A stretch of 64,000 nt of DNA from Choristoneura fumiferana (GCF_025370935.1 NC_133497.1:5301627-5365626); one strand, 5' to 3'; positions 45,133-60,100 are shown, counted from the stretch's first letter. Made by a program: numbers and translations. The notes: generated by a model not told the origin, from the letters alone.

Positions 45133-48100
45133 GTAAGCTTTTTGAAACTAACCTCTTTTAGGAGCTAAATATGTGTAAAAAATTACTTCATATTTAAATC
45201 TAATATGTAACAACAAAGAATGAAATTTGTCAGAAGGTTATCTCCTTGTTTTGTGAGATTATTCTCAGCAATGTAACAAAGGTTTCTAAACTATTTTTGG
45301 CATCCGCATACTTACCAAGACGATTATAATTTCAAGCTGAAACCATAGACCATTCACTGTTACATAAACATATTTACTGAATACAGAACTCGGAAATTAA
45401 GAAAGGTAGGTAATTTATTGGTTTGCCAGTTGATATTTTTGCATAATTATTAAGCACTAAGTAGACAGGAGTCACTAAACAGCTCTGATATAGAAACTGA
45501 CTCTGCTTATCAATTCCAACCCTTTCATTGAATTTGGTTCTTTAGTGAGCATTATTTTGACTATGAAGAAAGCTAGGCGATTCAGTTTATCAAACTACCC
45601 AAATCGGTTTGCTACTGAGGTACAATGAAGTACCGATTCTTCAATCAAGATCGCTTACCTTCTTTCTAATGCTAAAAAACAAAGTATAGGCACATTTGGT
45701 GTACTTTGGTGTGCCTCGTTAAAATGTAAGATATAAAAAAGTCACTTTGATCAACTATTTACTTGTTGTTATTCTAGCCCCGTCAGCGAGGGGACAAAAG
45801 TAGTAAAGTTTAATAGAATAAATGTTGTGTCGCATTATACTAACATGCTTATTAGATGACCAATTATAGAAGGGGCTTAAAACAACCACAAAAATGCATG
45901 TTTGGCAAATTTTAAGCCTATAAATTTACGGTTTAAAAAGTAACTCACCCCAGCCTATATACGTCCCACTGCTGGGCACAGGCCTCCTCTCAGAATGAGA
46001 GGCCTTAACGGTTTAAAAAGTAACTCAGGAGAACATAATTAGCAATGAGAGACAAGAAAAAGTTGATCAACCCATTTGTTTAATAATTAAATAATACAAA
46101 TTTACTTAAAACTAAATTTGATTACTTAATACAAATAAAGAAAGAATTATCTTCTCGTAGCAAATCATATAAAATAAGACTCACAGCACACGTAAATACA
46201 ATACAATGACTTTAATGTACATCAGAAATAGTAAGCAATACGGAAAACGGGTACACAGTAAGAAAATAAATGAGCGTGCACAAGCATTGGCTGGGTGACA
46301 CTAACAAATGCTGTCTTAAGAGGTGCAAAATATTGGATACAACAGGGTTTCTCAAACTTATGGCTCCACGTACCCCTGTTAAAGTTTCTAGACGACAGCG
46401 AACCTACGTAACCTACGTAAACCTTGTCGCGAACCCCCTACCGTCGAATAGCGAACCCCTAGGGGTTCTCGTACCCCACTTTGAGAAACCCTGGGATACA
46501 GCAATGTATTGAACTCCAAAACCCCCTCAACTCTGAAACATAGCTAATAAGGAAGCACGCTGTCAATGGACTTCTCATTCCATTCCAAACGACATACTGC
46601 ATGCAACAGATATTTAATGAATTAATCACACAGCATTACAGACAAGTCAAAGCACTTTGAAATTCATAGAATATTAACAAGCAGTTTTTTTTTTTTTTGT
46701 TTTTGATATTCTAACAAGGCTTTAGCACACCAAATGTGACTATGTCAGCCTCATGGGGAGCCTCAGATATATACACCACTCTACAGACAGATATTTCTCT
46801 CTCCCTTGCACTGAAACCTTGCACTGTTATGTGATTTCTTAATAATTGTTATAACAAATTCACAGCAATGGCGAACTATCACCGCTAACCAAGTACCAGC
46901 AGATCCTCCACAACGGCCCCGAGGGCTGGGTTCGCTGGGGCGCTCGCCTTGCGTTCCGGCCTGCTGCCTTTGCACTGACTGCGGTTACCTCCCTGCTGCC
47001 AGCCAGACAAGCTATTGACAGCGACGGACTGCCGAAAGCTAGTATAGATTCCACACAGAGATTTGTGTGCGAGAGTGCTGTAAAGGTTAGTAATATGGTT
47101 GGGGCTCTGAAGGGTTTAGACCGCTACATCCTGTGTGTAAGTCTTATTACACTGGTGATTTGTGTGTGAGTTGAAAGCGAAACGAGCTCACAACATTTTC
47201 TTCGCAAGCGCGCAGTGAATTAGCTACGTATAGCACCGGCGACGCCTAGTTATTATTGTACGCGTGTGCCTTATCACACTTGTGAGTTGCGAGCGTGTTT
47301 TCTATACACATATCAGTGGCGGCGAACTCGTTGCGTGATCGCCTTCATACAAAATATGCTCGCTACTCGCAAGAGCCTTAGGCGTTCTTGACGCTTTAGG
47401 CCGCGGCTACGTGAAATCGCTCGACGCTCGTTTCAAGTGTCAAATCTGGTCACATGTCATAATATGTAGAGATAAAGTTGAAAATGTTAAGATTTATTGC
47501 TGGAAAAAAATAAATCAACTAAATTTCGGCAAAAATATCTGTCAAAATATCTTTATTCATTTGGTTCAATTTCTTTTATTTGTACCACTGCCACACTGCT
47601 ACTAAATGAGATTAAGAAATCAACTTCCAACATTAAGATCATTCCTGCAAGCAGCCATCTTGTCGCTGCTCGACACAGTAGGTTCGCTACTATTTTGAAT
47701 CGCGGCAAGTTCAAAATCACCTTGATAAATCATTAACTTTATCGCTGCAATTAGCGACGAGCGACTGCATGTGGCTTTACGCAGTAACTCGTTACGCGCT
47801 CCGTTCGCTGTCAACTAGCCCACAAATCGCTAGTGTGATAATGATAACTGAAATGATTTACTTTGGCACAAGTATTTCTATACTTAAAAGAAGTCCCAAC
47901 CTTGATACTATAATTGTAAACACTATAGAATGCAATAGTATATCTTTATTTTCACTTTCATATTTTCTATTAATTCTCTGATATTTAGCGAAATCTCATT
48001 ACTTAAACAACGATTCATTTATTTATATAGATAGGTCTTACTCAACCTCTACCCTAACCGTTTTTTTTTTTTATTCGACTGGATGGCAAACGAGCAAGTG

Positions 48101-51100
48101 GGTCTCTGATAGTAAGAGATCACCACCGCCCATAAACATCTGCAACACCAGGGGTATTGTAGATGCGTTGCCATGCCAACCTAGAGGCCTAAGATGGGAT
48201 ACCTCCAGTGCCAGTAATTTCACCGGCTGTCTTACTCTCCACGCCGAAACACAACAGTGCAAGCACTGCTACTTCACGGCAGGATTACCGAGCAAGATGG
48301 TGGTAGCAATTGGGCGGACCTTGCACAAGGTCCTACACCTGGAAATAATAAAGTATCATGCCCCAACCGTAAATACCGTAATAGGAGCGTGTCAGGACCG
48401 GACTGTCAAACGCATACATGACCCGCGGCGACGGTTGGTTACGGGACGGGCTAGTGGGCATAGTCTCATACTTCACAATACAAAGAATATATTTTTGCCT
48501 GACACGTTATTAGGCTATATTTCACCGGGACACCATGGCGGCGCCACCAGACGCCGCCACCAACAAAATATATGTAGCTTTGAGCAAACAAGTGGACCGC
48601 AGGTGAGATACCCTTCATAGAGCTGCATACAATTTGTTGGTGACGGCGACTGGTTACGCCGCCATGGTGTCCCGGTGAAATATAGCCCTTAAGGTCATGG
48701 TATGATATGGTGGAATGGGTAGAGGCCTTTATATATAAATAAACACCACAAGACACTTGACACCACTTGACCTAGTCCCAAAGTAAGCTTAGCAAAGTTT
48801 GTGTTATGGGTACTAAGCAACGGATAAATATAATTATATAGATAGATACATACTTAGATACATATTAAACACCCAAGAACAAACATTCGTATTTTACATA
48901 CAAATATCTGCCTGGACACGGGACCTCAAGCTTCGTAGTCAGGTTCTCTAACCACTAGGCCATCTGGTTGTCAGGAATAAATGTCTTCACAAAGTAGCTT
49001 CCTAAAACTGTTATTGCCTAATGCAGCATCAAGACCATAACTGTCATGTTACAGGAACAAGCCACAGAACTGCTGGAGAACTACCCGAATGATGCCGAAC
49101 GCATGGGCACCGTCGAGGAGCTCATGAGGAGTTGCAAGTGGCAGCAGAGCCGGGACACGTTCGAGATGCTGCTCGGATACCTCGTGTCCCAAGGCTCCGC
49201 TGTCAAGAAGGACGAGGTTATTAAACTAGGTGAGTTGTTAAAAATCGAATCATAAACACTAATACCTTAATAATAAAGTCGCATGTGCTGATATTTTTGA
49301 CCACTTTGGCCGCTCCGAAATCTCTGATGGCAACTCTACACAAAACACGTGAAATTAACAGTTGGGGGCGTATCTGAATATCGAAAATTAATATATCTAA
49401 AGTTAAAAAGTCGACGGTCAAAATATCGTAAGTAGGTAGGTTAGGTGCGATATTTTGACCTTAGAGATATTTTAACCGTTGACATTTCAATTTTTGATAT
49501 TGAGATACGTGCCCTAACAGTTGACTAGAGAAAGAGCCGAACAAGGGATCTCTTCCAGTTAACCTTCCAATGGTTTATAGGACATCAGAAACAAGGGTAC
49601 ACACTACAATGGAAAGATAACAAAGTGATACATATAATTAATACGAGTTCGCTGCGAGCACGTAACGATTTCGCTGCGGATAACGCCAACAACGCCATGT
49701 TGTATGTGTGTCTTCGGCGCTATATGCAGCGATATCGTTGCGCGCTCGCGCGAAATCGTTACGCGCTCGCAGCGAACTCGGTGCGTGCTCGCCTCGTATT
49801 CAACTCGCCCGCAAATCGCAAGTGCGATAAGTTGATAACCCCAGCAGTTTCCAAAACTGCCCTACGCGGATTTTTTACAGCGGAACCAAACAAGAAAGCC
49901 ACACCGGTGACGGAGGCTGACGAGGCCCTGGTGCGGCTGTCGGCGGCCGAGGCGCGGCTGCGGGCCGAGGCGGAGAAGCTGTCCCGCGACGCGGCCGCCG
50001 CCGAGAGCGAAGCCCGAGCATCGCTTCAGCTCGGAAACAGGCTCGCGGTCAGTACATCCATACTAATATTATAAATGCGAAAGTGTGTATGTTTGTCCGT
50101 CTTTCGCATCTATTTTTGGCATATAGATAGTTTTTATCCCGAAAAAATGCACAGTTCCCGAGGGAACAGAGCGCGATAACCGAATTCCACGCGGGCCAAG
50201 CCGCGGGCAAGAGCTAGTTAAATAAATAAATAAATATCATGGGACACTTGACACCAATTGATCTAGTCCCAAACTAAGCAAAGCTTGTACTATGGATACT
50301 AGGCAACAGATAAACATTATATCCAGGACATAATAGCCATACTTAAAGGCAGGTCACATCTCTTGTGTTGCCTTCCTCTTCTTCTTTTATCCCTTACCAA
50401 ACATCTAACACCCGAGACTACAAACATTCGTATTATTCATACAAATATCTGCCCCGGCCGGGAATCGAACCCGGGACCTCAAGCTTCGTCGTAGGAATGT
50501 GTTTTTCGTGAACCGATAAAAACGATTCATTTACCTATCGTCGCACAGCACATCTCTAGTGGAAACCAGGTATTTAACGGATGTGGTTTTATCGAAACCG
50601 AAAGCGGAACCAGATGTTTTCGATTTAGTTTATCGGAACGAGAAACGGAATCGGAACCGAAAACGGAACCGGAACCAGACTCAGAGCCTGAGTGACAGGT
50701 GGACGAGATTTTAAGGGTAGGTGATAGCTAGTGGTGGACTGTATGGGAAGTAATGGAAAGATTGATGGAAACACGGGCTAAATGATAGGTTATTTAATAA
50801 TAAAAGCACAATTTTATGTATTGGAACCGACAGATCGGGCAAACAAATCACAACTGACAATGAACGTAAAAACATATTAAAAAAGCAAGTGTCCTAAAGT
50901 ATATTTATAAAAAAGGTCATACCGCAGCCAGTCGCCAACAGTAGGTCTAGTAAATCTGAGGGTCTATTGCGAGACGTTCTTGACAATCGCAATCAAAATC
51001 AAATGACAGTTTTCGCATACAATTACTGTACCTTGATTGTGATCGCGAGTGTCAGAAACATTACATGTTTAGCCCTCTATTTGTTTTTAATGTACGCCGC

Positions 51101-54100
51101 TCATGTCCAGTAGCCGTGCTAAGCATTGACATCCGATATAAGTTCCGTTTCAAAAGTAACGGAACCGGAACCGAAACGGATGTTCAATATCAAACGGAAA
51201 TGCCGACGTAACGGAAACGGAATCGGAGCTCCGTAACATCCCTGGTGGAAACTGGAAACATTTGAGCGGAGCGAGGCGAGGTTAATGAAGCGATTCTATT
51301 GGTTCATCAAAAACATTCCTCTTTAACACATCCCCGCATCTCTGTTGGAAACTGGGCTTAATTCAAATTTTCTCTTGGCGTTCTATTGCCGCTGCGCCCT
51401 TCACATTAAGAACCCAAGGGCTAAAATACCGAGTAAACATGGAACTATCTCGATTTTAGAAGAACCAACTTTACGGGCTGAACAGTGAACTAGCTGGTTT
51501 ATCGTACACGACTACACGAGCGAATCCGCGGGAACAAGTCGTTTATAACTTGTAACTAGTTTTATACCTTTTTATTTAATACCAAAATCGTAAAAAAAAT
51601 CATAATTGGATTTCCGAGTTTGAAGTTAAGCAACTCAATTGTAATTCTTTGTTCTTAATTTTTATGTGTATGATCCGAGTTGGTCGAAATAAATAAATGT
51701 ATTATTAGGGTCGATCAACTTCTTCATGTACCTCGTTGCCATGGTTACGTCCCCTCGACAACTCTTTAAAACCACGAGTTTCTATATGTTTTCTGTGGTT
51801 AAAATTAATCAAGCTTACATTTTTGTCATAGTTACAAGCTCATTATTTTATGGACTATCTCTTAAGCACATTAGTCGCATATATTAAATCAGTTTTTTTA
51901 AGAAACTCTGTCGCTGTTGCCTCTTGGACTATGGGACAGAATAACAAACAAGAAAAAGTTGTTTGACCCATTATTATTATTAGGGCTCGGAATGTTGCGT
52001 GCGACTATTGACAGGTTGTAGGGAGAGAGCATCGGTTTTTATCGATGTTATCGACAAATCGATATTTTTTTAAGTAACTAAATTAAACATCAAACTTTAC
52101 GATGATACTCGTGCGTACTTTTTTCAGCGGTCAATAATGAAAAAAGTTCAAAACATTGGAAACTTTAATCCGTTCAAATTGCTTTATTGGAATCACTATA
52201 ATTACGAATACCTTCATTCTCTTCTACCTTTATATTTTATTGCTTGAGAAAAGCTCCCTCTGAGACTACTTAACGTTAGGTAGCTTGTTTGCCTACCCTT
52301 TGATAAAATAAAAGAGAAAATATTATTTTGTATTCCTTCAGTTCTTACCATAGCCAATAAAAGTATTTTATAATAATAATATTTCAAGCAAAATATATTT
52401 ACAATTATGTATTAAAGTTACAGCATAAATTAAAAAAAACTACCGATTTGTCGATAACATCGATAAAAAGCGGTGCTCTCTCCCTACAATCTGTCACTAG
52501 CCGCACGCAAAATTCCGGGCCCTAATTATTATCATTGTTGCCAGGCTAAGAACCACCTAAGACGCAAACACAAGCTGCAACAGCGCGTGGAACACACAGA
52601 AGCGGCGTTGCTGAACGTGCAACAGTTACTGCAACAGATGCGCGAAGTCGACGTCAACGCTACTATAGTGGACACGTACAGGTGAGATAACACGTAGCAT
52701 GTGAAGCTGCGTAGCGACTTGGGCGGGCGCCCAGGGTTGCCATAAATTTTCGAGTTTAAATATCGTGAGTAAAAAAAAAGCTTCGCGACGCAATCCGCGA
52801 AATGGCTCGAAAACAATGAGCGCGTGCACGAAGCGGGAACATCGATTGTCGATTGCGTGAAATTTGACAGTTCAATCGTTTATTATCAAAGCCCGGAATT
52901 TACGCGGCATTTTTGATCTATTTTCGATATAGGTTTTACGGGATGACAGTAAAAGTAACAAAAAAAATTGGAATTGAAATAAAAAATACAAAAAGATTCC
53001 AAAAAATCAATCTTAATTTGATTGCTTAATAACGATATCTCTTGTCCGGGTGAGCGGTTAGTTCCGATGGAGTGCTGAAAAGTTTCTCGATGAGGGCTAC
53101 GGCATAGATGTCGCTAGTGTCGCTGCTTAAGTGGCTAAATAAGAAACAACACAAGCTGAGATATAAGGTGCATAGGAGAAATTCGTGTCTGTATCGTTGT
53201 CCAGCGGTGGTGTAGCGGTATAGCACACGGCACGGAATGCCGAGGACCTGGGTTCGATTCCCAGCGCTGGTCTTATTTTTCTGGTTTTTCTGTGCATCTA
53301 TATTTCAGTTTGTATTTTCGATATAGGTTTTACGGGATGATTGTAAAAGTAACAAAAAATTTGGAATTGAAATAAAAAATACAAAAAGATTCCAAAAAAC
53401 CAATCTTAATTTTTGATCTGTCATAGTGACTTCTCACTTATCGACTACCGACATTCAATATCGATATATCGATACACAACATATAAGTAGAGTTCAATAT
53501 TAGACGGTTTTATCGTTAAAGAGCGATCTTTTCTAATTATAATAAAAATAAAATTCCGGGCTCTTTTTACTACGGAAAAAAAAATCAGAAAAAGAAAATA
53601 CCGAACCGCCCATACTTCGGTATTTTTGCTCTACTGGACACAGTGCTAAAATACCAAACGATTCGGTAGAATACCGTACACCTGGCTAGACTGCGGGCGC
53701 CGCGCGGGCATTGTTCGGCCGCGGCAAACCTGCTTTGGCTCGCGAGACATTTGCAGCGCGCAAGTGTGGCAGCTTTGTGCCTACGAATAACAATATTCAT
53801 GGCTTGGTGTGAAAATAAATTGTGCACAAAAGGATATGCTACCAGGAAAAAGGGTAAGGTTAGCCTTTGCCTTTACCAAAAAAGTAGGTTATAACACCGC
53901 GTCGGGGGTTCAAAACAAGTTAGATTAAAACTGCGATCCTTCCACAAAAGTACCTGCTACCAGAAAAGTAGGTTAGGTTGGAACTGCGACCCTTGCACAA
54001 AAGTAATTGCTACCAGAAAAGTAGGTTAGGTTAGAACTGCGACCCTTTCACAAAAGGAACTGTTACCAGAAAAGTAAGAGGTTAGAACTGCAACTCTTGC

Positions 54101-57100
54101 ACAAAGGGAACTGCTACCCGAATAACAAAAAGTTGGGAAACCACCGACTTTGTCACTTCAAAGTTCAATGTCTCGAAAACGGCTGAACCGATTTTAAATA
54201 AATAAATAAATATCATGGGACACTTGACACCAATTGACCTAGTCCTAAACTAAGCAAAGCTTGTACTATGGATACTAGGCAACGGATAAACATACTTATA
54301 TAGATAAATACATACTTAAATAAATATTAAACATCCAAGACCCGAGAACAAACATTCGTGTTATTTACACAAATGTCTGCCCCGGCCGGGAATCGAACCC
54401 GGGACCTCAAGCTTCGTAGTCAGGTTCTCCAACCACTTGGCCATCCGGTCGTCAAATTTTGATAAAACATGTCTAAGAACCATTGCTAGAAAACCTGCTT
54501 TCAAATTAAAAAAAAACCGCATTCAAATCGGTCCACCCGTTTAAGACAGACACACAGACGGAGACACGCACACAGAAGGACACACAGCGGTCAAACTTAT
54601 AACTCCCCTCTTTTTGCGTTGGGGGTTAAAAATAAGTTTGATTAAAATTGCGACCCTTCCACAAAAGTAACTGCTACTAGAAAAGTAGGTTAGGTTAGAA
54701 CTGCGACCCTTGCACAAAAGTAACTGCTACCACAAAAGCAAAGTTACTCTAACTAGACACTAGACTCTTGTCGCAATGACATCACAATAGGGTAGTTTGG
54801 GTAGTAAATGGTAATGGTTAATTTTCATGTTTTATTTTACAGAATGAGCTCTGCTGCGCTGAAACGCGGCCTGAAAGATGGCGGCTTGGAGGAAGACGCT
54901 GTTCACGACACAATGGATGACCTCAAAGAGGTAATACTTTTGTTGAAAACTACTAAACTCATAATTAAGATACCACAAACGGGATTTATCACGCAAATAC
55001 ACGAGTAATATTTACCTCGACGTTTCGACCACATTACAGTGGCCGTGGTCACGAGTAGACTGAAGTGTGGGGTGTCAGGTCTGCCTACCAGCGCGAACAA
55101 AGACATATAAAAGACAAAAAAAAATTGTCACTACTTTGTAAAAATCTCGTATCTAAAATCAGTATGTCGACAAAATTGAACCTTGATATAATGATCATAG
55201 AGTTCACTCAGAAAAATTATCGATTTTGAGATAAGAGTTTTTTTTAAAGTAGTGACGAAATAACTAATTTGAGATTTTTGAAAGTCGTCTTCGTTGCTAC
55301 CCTAGAACGACGGAACACCACAGAAACATCTGATGGTGCTAGGCTGGCACTTAGAGTCTAAGAAGCTGTTTCACCATCCATTGATTAGTGTTAACTGAAG
55401 GTTAAATGTGATGCCGTCTCCGTCTATCCGAACAAAACAAATAGAGACGGCATCACATTAACCGTCAGTTAACACTTAATCAATGGATGGTGAAACAGCC
55501 CCTAAATGAGCTGGAATTGTTTGCCCTTTGAGACTATTGAGTCAAGTTCCCATTATAGTATCCGGCGATAAAGATTGCACATCGGTCTTGAAAAAGACAA
55601 TTGGCTGTTCACGACAATTTCCGAACACTGCCGACCGTCCATCAATCATCGTATTTATTAAGTGACGTTTTATATCAAATAAATACTGCACCTTTATGGA
55701 CTTAATTAGTTTACGTCAAATTAATGACATGTAAAATTCGGATATTTATAGAGAGCTGTTGCGACTACTGGAAAACGGATTGTTCACTCTTTTTCCTAAA
55801 GATGCCATCGTACAATTTAAAGTTTTGGGGGGTTTCAACAACTCTTTATTATATATTTTCATCTATATGCGTCCGTACTCTATTGCACCTGTACAACGAC
55901 TGAAAAACGTCACATACGAGTAAGTAGTGTGTCAAGGCTCTACGACGCTGAAATTAGCCGCGTCTTATTCCAAAGACCGATGTGCAATCTTTAAGAGTAC
56001 TGTACAGTCACCAGCATTATTATCTGCAACAGCAGAGCGTGCAAAAATATCTGACACGTCCTTCCGGCTCTAGAAATAGAGTCGTATCAGATATTTGTGC
56101 ACGCTTGTTGTGTCATTTGGTGCTGGTGACTGTGTAACTATCTGATCATTCAAACCATCCACATTTCCCAGGTGATGGAGACATACAACGAAGTAGAGAA
56201 GGCGCTGGCGGGCTCCCCTGATGACATCGACATGGCCGAGCTGGAACAGGAGCTGAAGGATCTCCTGGCGTCCCCTGGAGCACCGCCGGGTGGCGGCGCC
56301 AAGGAAGGTATGCCAGATAGGACTCCCACAGAGATTAGCTCTCAAAAATCCCCGTACAAAATTTTCTCGAAAAATTTACTGATCATACTAATGCACAGTA
56401 AATTTGCACGTGGCGGGTTAATCGCTAACTATACTTGTGGTGTCGGGTTAGAATTACACCTCTCCATTTCTTCCGTGGATGTCGTAAGAGGCGACTGAGG
56501 ATATAGGTTAAGGTATACCGTAGGCGACAGGCTAGCAACCTGTCACTATTGTACCGTTTTTGTCAATCTTAAAACCTAAAATTGCTAAAAGTGGCTCCGA
56601 AGCGGTAACGTTTCGTGTGCTCTGCCTACCCCATTTGGGAATACAGGCGTGATTTTTGTGTTGTGTGTTGTATACTTGTAAGGTTTAGGTAATAGGGAAT
56701 GTTACTGCAATGTTCTGCTGTCAGAATATGGTTTATGGTTTATAGGTTTCGGTAACTTTTAGAGTTTCTATGTGAGCGAACTCGCATGTAAAAACTAGTA
56801 ATTTATAAATGACTAGCTTTTGCCCGCGGCTTCGCCCGCGTGGAATTCGGTTATCGCGCGCTGTTCCCTTGGGAACTGTGCATTATTCCGGGATAAAAAG
56901 TGGCCTATGTTACTCACGGGCCCATAAACTATCTCTATGCCAAAAATCACGACGATCCGTCGCTCAGTTTCGACGTGAAAGACGGACAAATATTTATCAT
57001 ATTAGTAAGTATGGATTGTTGCTGCAGTTTTGCCATTTTAGACTTAACACAAGACAAATTGTGACAATTCAATGTGTGTGTGTGTGATTGTCACAAATAT

Positions 57101-60100
57101 TCTTACAATATTATAAACAATTTAAACCATGTTACCATACTGGTTTGACCTATAGGCTCTCAAGCAGAGGGCTGCGGGTTCGAACCCGGCTTAACACTCT
57201 AACTTTTCGAAATTGTGTGTTTTTGTGTGTAATTTATGACATTTTGCAAATGATGATGGTGAAATATGTGAACCAATATTGTCTTTTAATTAACACCTCT
57301 TGTACCATATTTCAAGCGAAATAAAGTTATTTGTATTTGAAATTTACCACGAACGCGAAGAAATTAAATTGTGTGTGTGAAGTTCCCAATCCACATTTGG
57401 CCGGCGTGAGAACTACGGCCCAAGTCCACATGTTCCGAGAGGAGGTCTGTGCCCTAAACTGGGACGTAAGTAGGCTGAGATGACGATGAGGATAATAAAG
57501 ATTTTTTTTTTCATCAGTACCTAAAACACCACAATCCAAGAAGAATCCGGAACCAGACTTCGTGTTTGATGGCGAAGAGAGGGTCATAGCGGAACTCAAC
57601 GAGCTCAGCGTGGAAGACGCCAGCCCTAAGGCCGCCAGGCAGCCGGCGGCCAGGAAGCTGCCAGTGCCAGTCGCTGACAACTGGGAGCCAGGTGAGCAAG
57701 GAAAACATTTATTTTGTTACATTACAATAAATAAATTAATAATAAATATCACGGGACACTTGAACCCCAATGAGGGCTATCGCGTATGAATTCGCCACTA
57801 GAGGCGCTAGTGTAGAATGAATTTTTGGGTGAGCTACGCGGGTTTATTTATAATTAGAACAATTTTGTGAATATTTCGCAATATCTGAAATTAATTATGG
57901 CAAAAATGCGTTCCGGGGCAATGAATGCACCACTGACTATGCAACACTGTGGCATGCTCGATATTTTTATGGTACTGTTTAAAGTGTATTAGTATGATTT
58001 TAATCTAACTTTGTTTCACGCCCGTAATAACAGACTTTGAAATCCATACTTAAAAACCTCACGCAACAGTGCGCCATCTAGTGAGACAAAAACGATAGCC
58101 CTCATTGACCTGATATCCTTCCGCTTGCGGCGACATCGCTGCGCGCTCGCGGCGACATCGCTGCGCGCTCGCGGCGACATCGCTGCGCGCTCGCGGCGAC
58201 TTCGTTACGCGCTCATGGCGACATCGTTGCTGACAACTAATGGTGAAGGCCCCGTCTCCTATCACTAATGATAGTTCATTCCTTGCAGCGGAGCGTGACC
58301 CCTCCCCCCGCGCCTCCAAACCGTGGTACCCGCCGACCGCCGAATGTCTCCGTCCGGGCGCGTGGAACAACAACGAGCTGCGGCTCGACGACCGCTTGCA
58401 TCCAGGTGAGTCAGTCACAGCAGCGTTACCGGCCTGAGTAACCAGCGCCTTCCTCGTTACCACCCACTACTACTCTAGTGCCCAGTGACTAGACCATTAA
58501 AATATGCAGAGTGAGGCCGATTTATACTATTCGATTCAGTATTAAATACTCGTGCTGCGTCATCGGTTGGTGTGAACGTGCCTTTACAGAGTGATGTTGT
58601 TAGTGTTGTGTGCTACCCTACATTTGACAGTGGCCATAAAAATTACTATGAAAATGCGGGTAGTTGTGTGCCGGTGTTAGTTTCGTCGGGATGCGGTGGC
58701 GCGTAGTGCGCGTATTGCGTCAGCTGCCGAGTCGCGTGGCTCCTAGGAAGAAGGGCTACGAAATAGTCCGAAACATGTCGAGCTCAACTCGATTTAAGAC
58801 GTGAGTTATCCGTAATAGTGAGTCTCACGGTAGTTTCATGTTCAAAATATTCGATTCTTATAATTTAATATTTCCTTATTTATTATTTATTGAATATGTG
58901 TAAATCTCTCTCTCTCTCCTTCTCTCTCTGCCAAACAGACGCAACGTTGATCATAGAGTTCCCAATAACTGTCCAAAGTAAAGCCATGAAGCTGGGTTAA
59001 AATGTCAAAACCCGCCATTTAATTTTTGAGAAACCCCACGGGAGTTTTGTTGGCTACTCCTTCACGCTAAAACGGCTGGACGGATAGATAAATTCGCAAA
59101 TATCCTACTAATCCTACTATTAATAATTATAAATGTGAAAGTTTGTGAAGATGTTTGGATGTTTGTTACTCAATCACGCAGTAACAGCTGAACGGATTTA
59201 CATGAAAGTTGGCGTACAGAAAGACAAACATCTGCATTGAGACATGAGATACTTGATATCTCGATAGTGCGTTCCTGTCGTTTGCAATCAATAGATGGCG
59301 TTATGCGAGCGAACGTTGTCCTTTCAAATTGTTACCGTAACCTTTTTTCAGGCCAAACTCTAAGACATATATTTATTGCGTTGCCACAGTAACAAAAATT
59401 GTGTATACCTAGTGCCATCCACGAAGACGCGGGATTTTGTCAAAATTAGACATTAATGACATTGTATTAAGAACCACGGCATGCGCCATCGTGAATGACT
59501 CTACCTATAAGTAAACGATTGTCGTTGTACGTTTCAAAAAATTGCACGGGCATAATTTACTCGTACAACAGATGAGTTAAGACGGCATTAAGCTATTTCT
59601 AATGCGGGCGAAGCCGCGGGTTAAGGCTAGTCTTACATTTAAGTTTTAAAACTGAAGCTTTACTAGTAATGATACAGCAAGGGATTAAATAAATGCCCTA
59701 AAATGCGCGCCATTAAGAGCGTTTTTACCTGCTGAGCTGGCAACGTTGCATTTTTGTTAGTTTTTCTCGATTATTCCATAAAAATTGAATGAAAATTAAA
59801 AATGTTTTCTGATAGAACACTTCTTAATATATAAGTTAATGTGTCTACTCCAATAATTTCGTGATAGACTTTTATATTCCTTAAAAACGAATTAATGTTT
59901 ATGACCGGTTTTTAAATAAAATAAAAGTCTATAACGAATAATTATTGGAGTAGACACATTAACTTATATATTAAGAAGTGTTCTATCAGACAACATTATT
60001 AATTTTCATTAAATTTTTATGGAATAATCGAGAAAAACTTAACAAAAATGCAACGTTGCCAGCTCAGCAGGTATAAACGCTCTTAACGTCCACATAATTG

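Noticed and set aside
49625..50074. A single-exon 149-codon gene
   Set aside because: Only 49881-50047 is CHMP7 exon 4; the rest is intron that stays open by chance, with a clear acceptor and donor around the exon.
53196..53272. A second tRNA gene candidate
   Set aside because: A tRNA-like head with a proper T arm but an irregular anticodon arm, repeated in reverse and forward at 62530-63590. It is a SINE.
57327..57680. A minus-strand gene of 117 codons
   Set aside because: It is the antisense of SINE tail plus CHMP7 exon 8.
58124..58230. A CRISPR array
   Set aside because: The units are directly adjacent without spacers, and the genome is eukaryotic.
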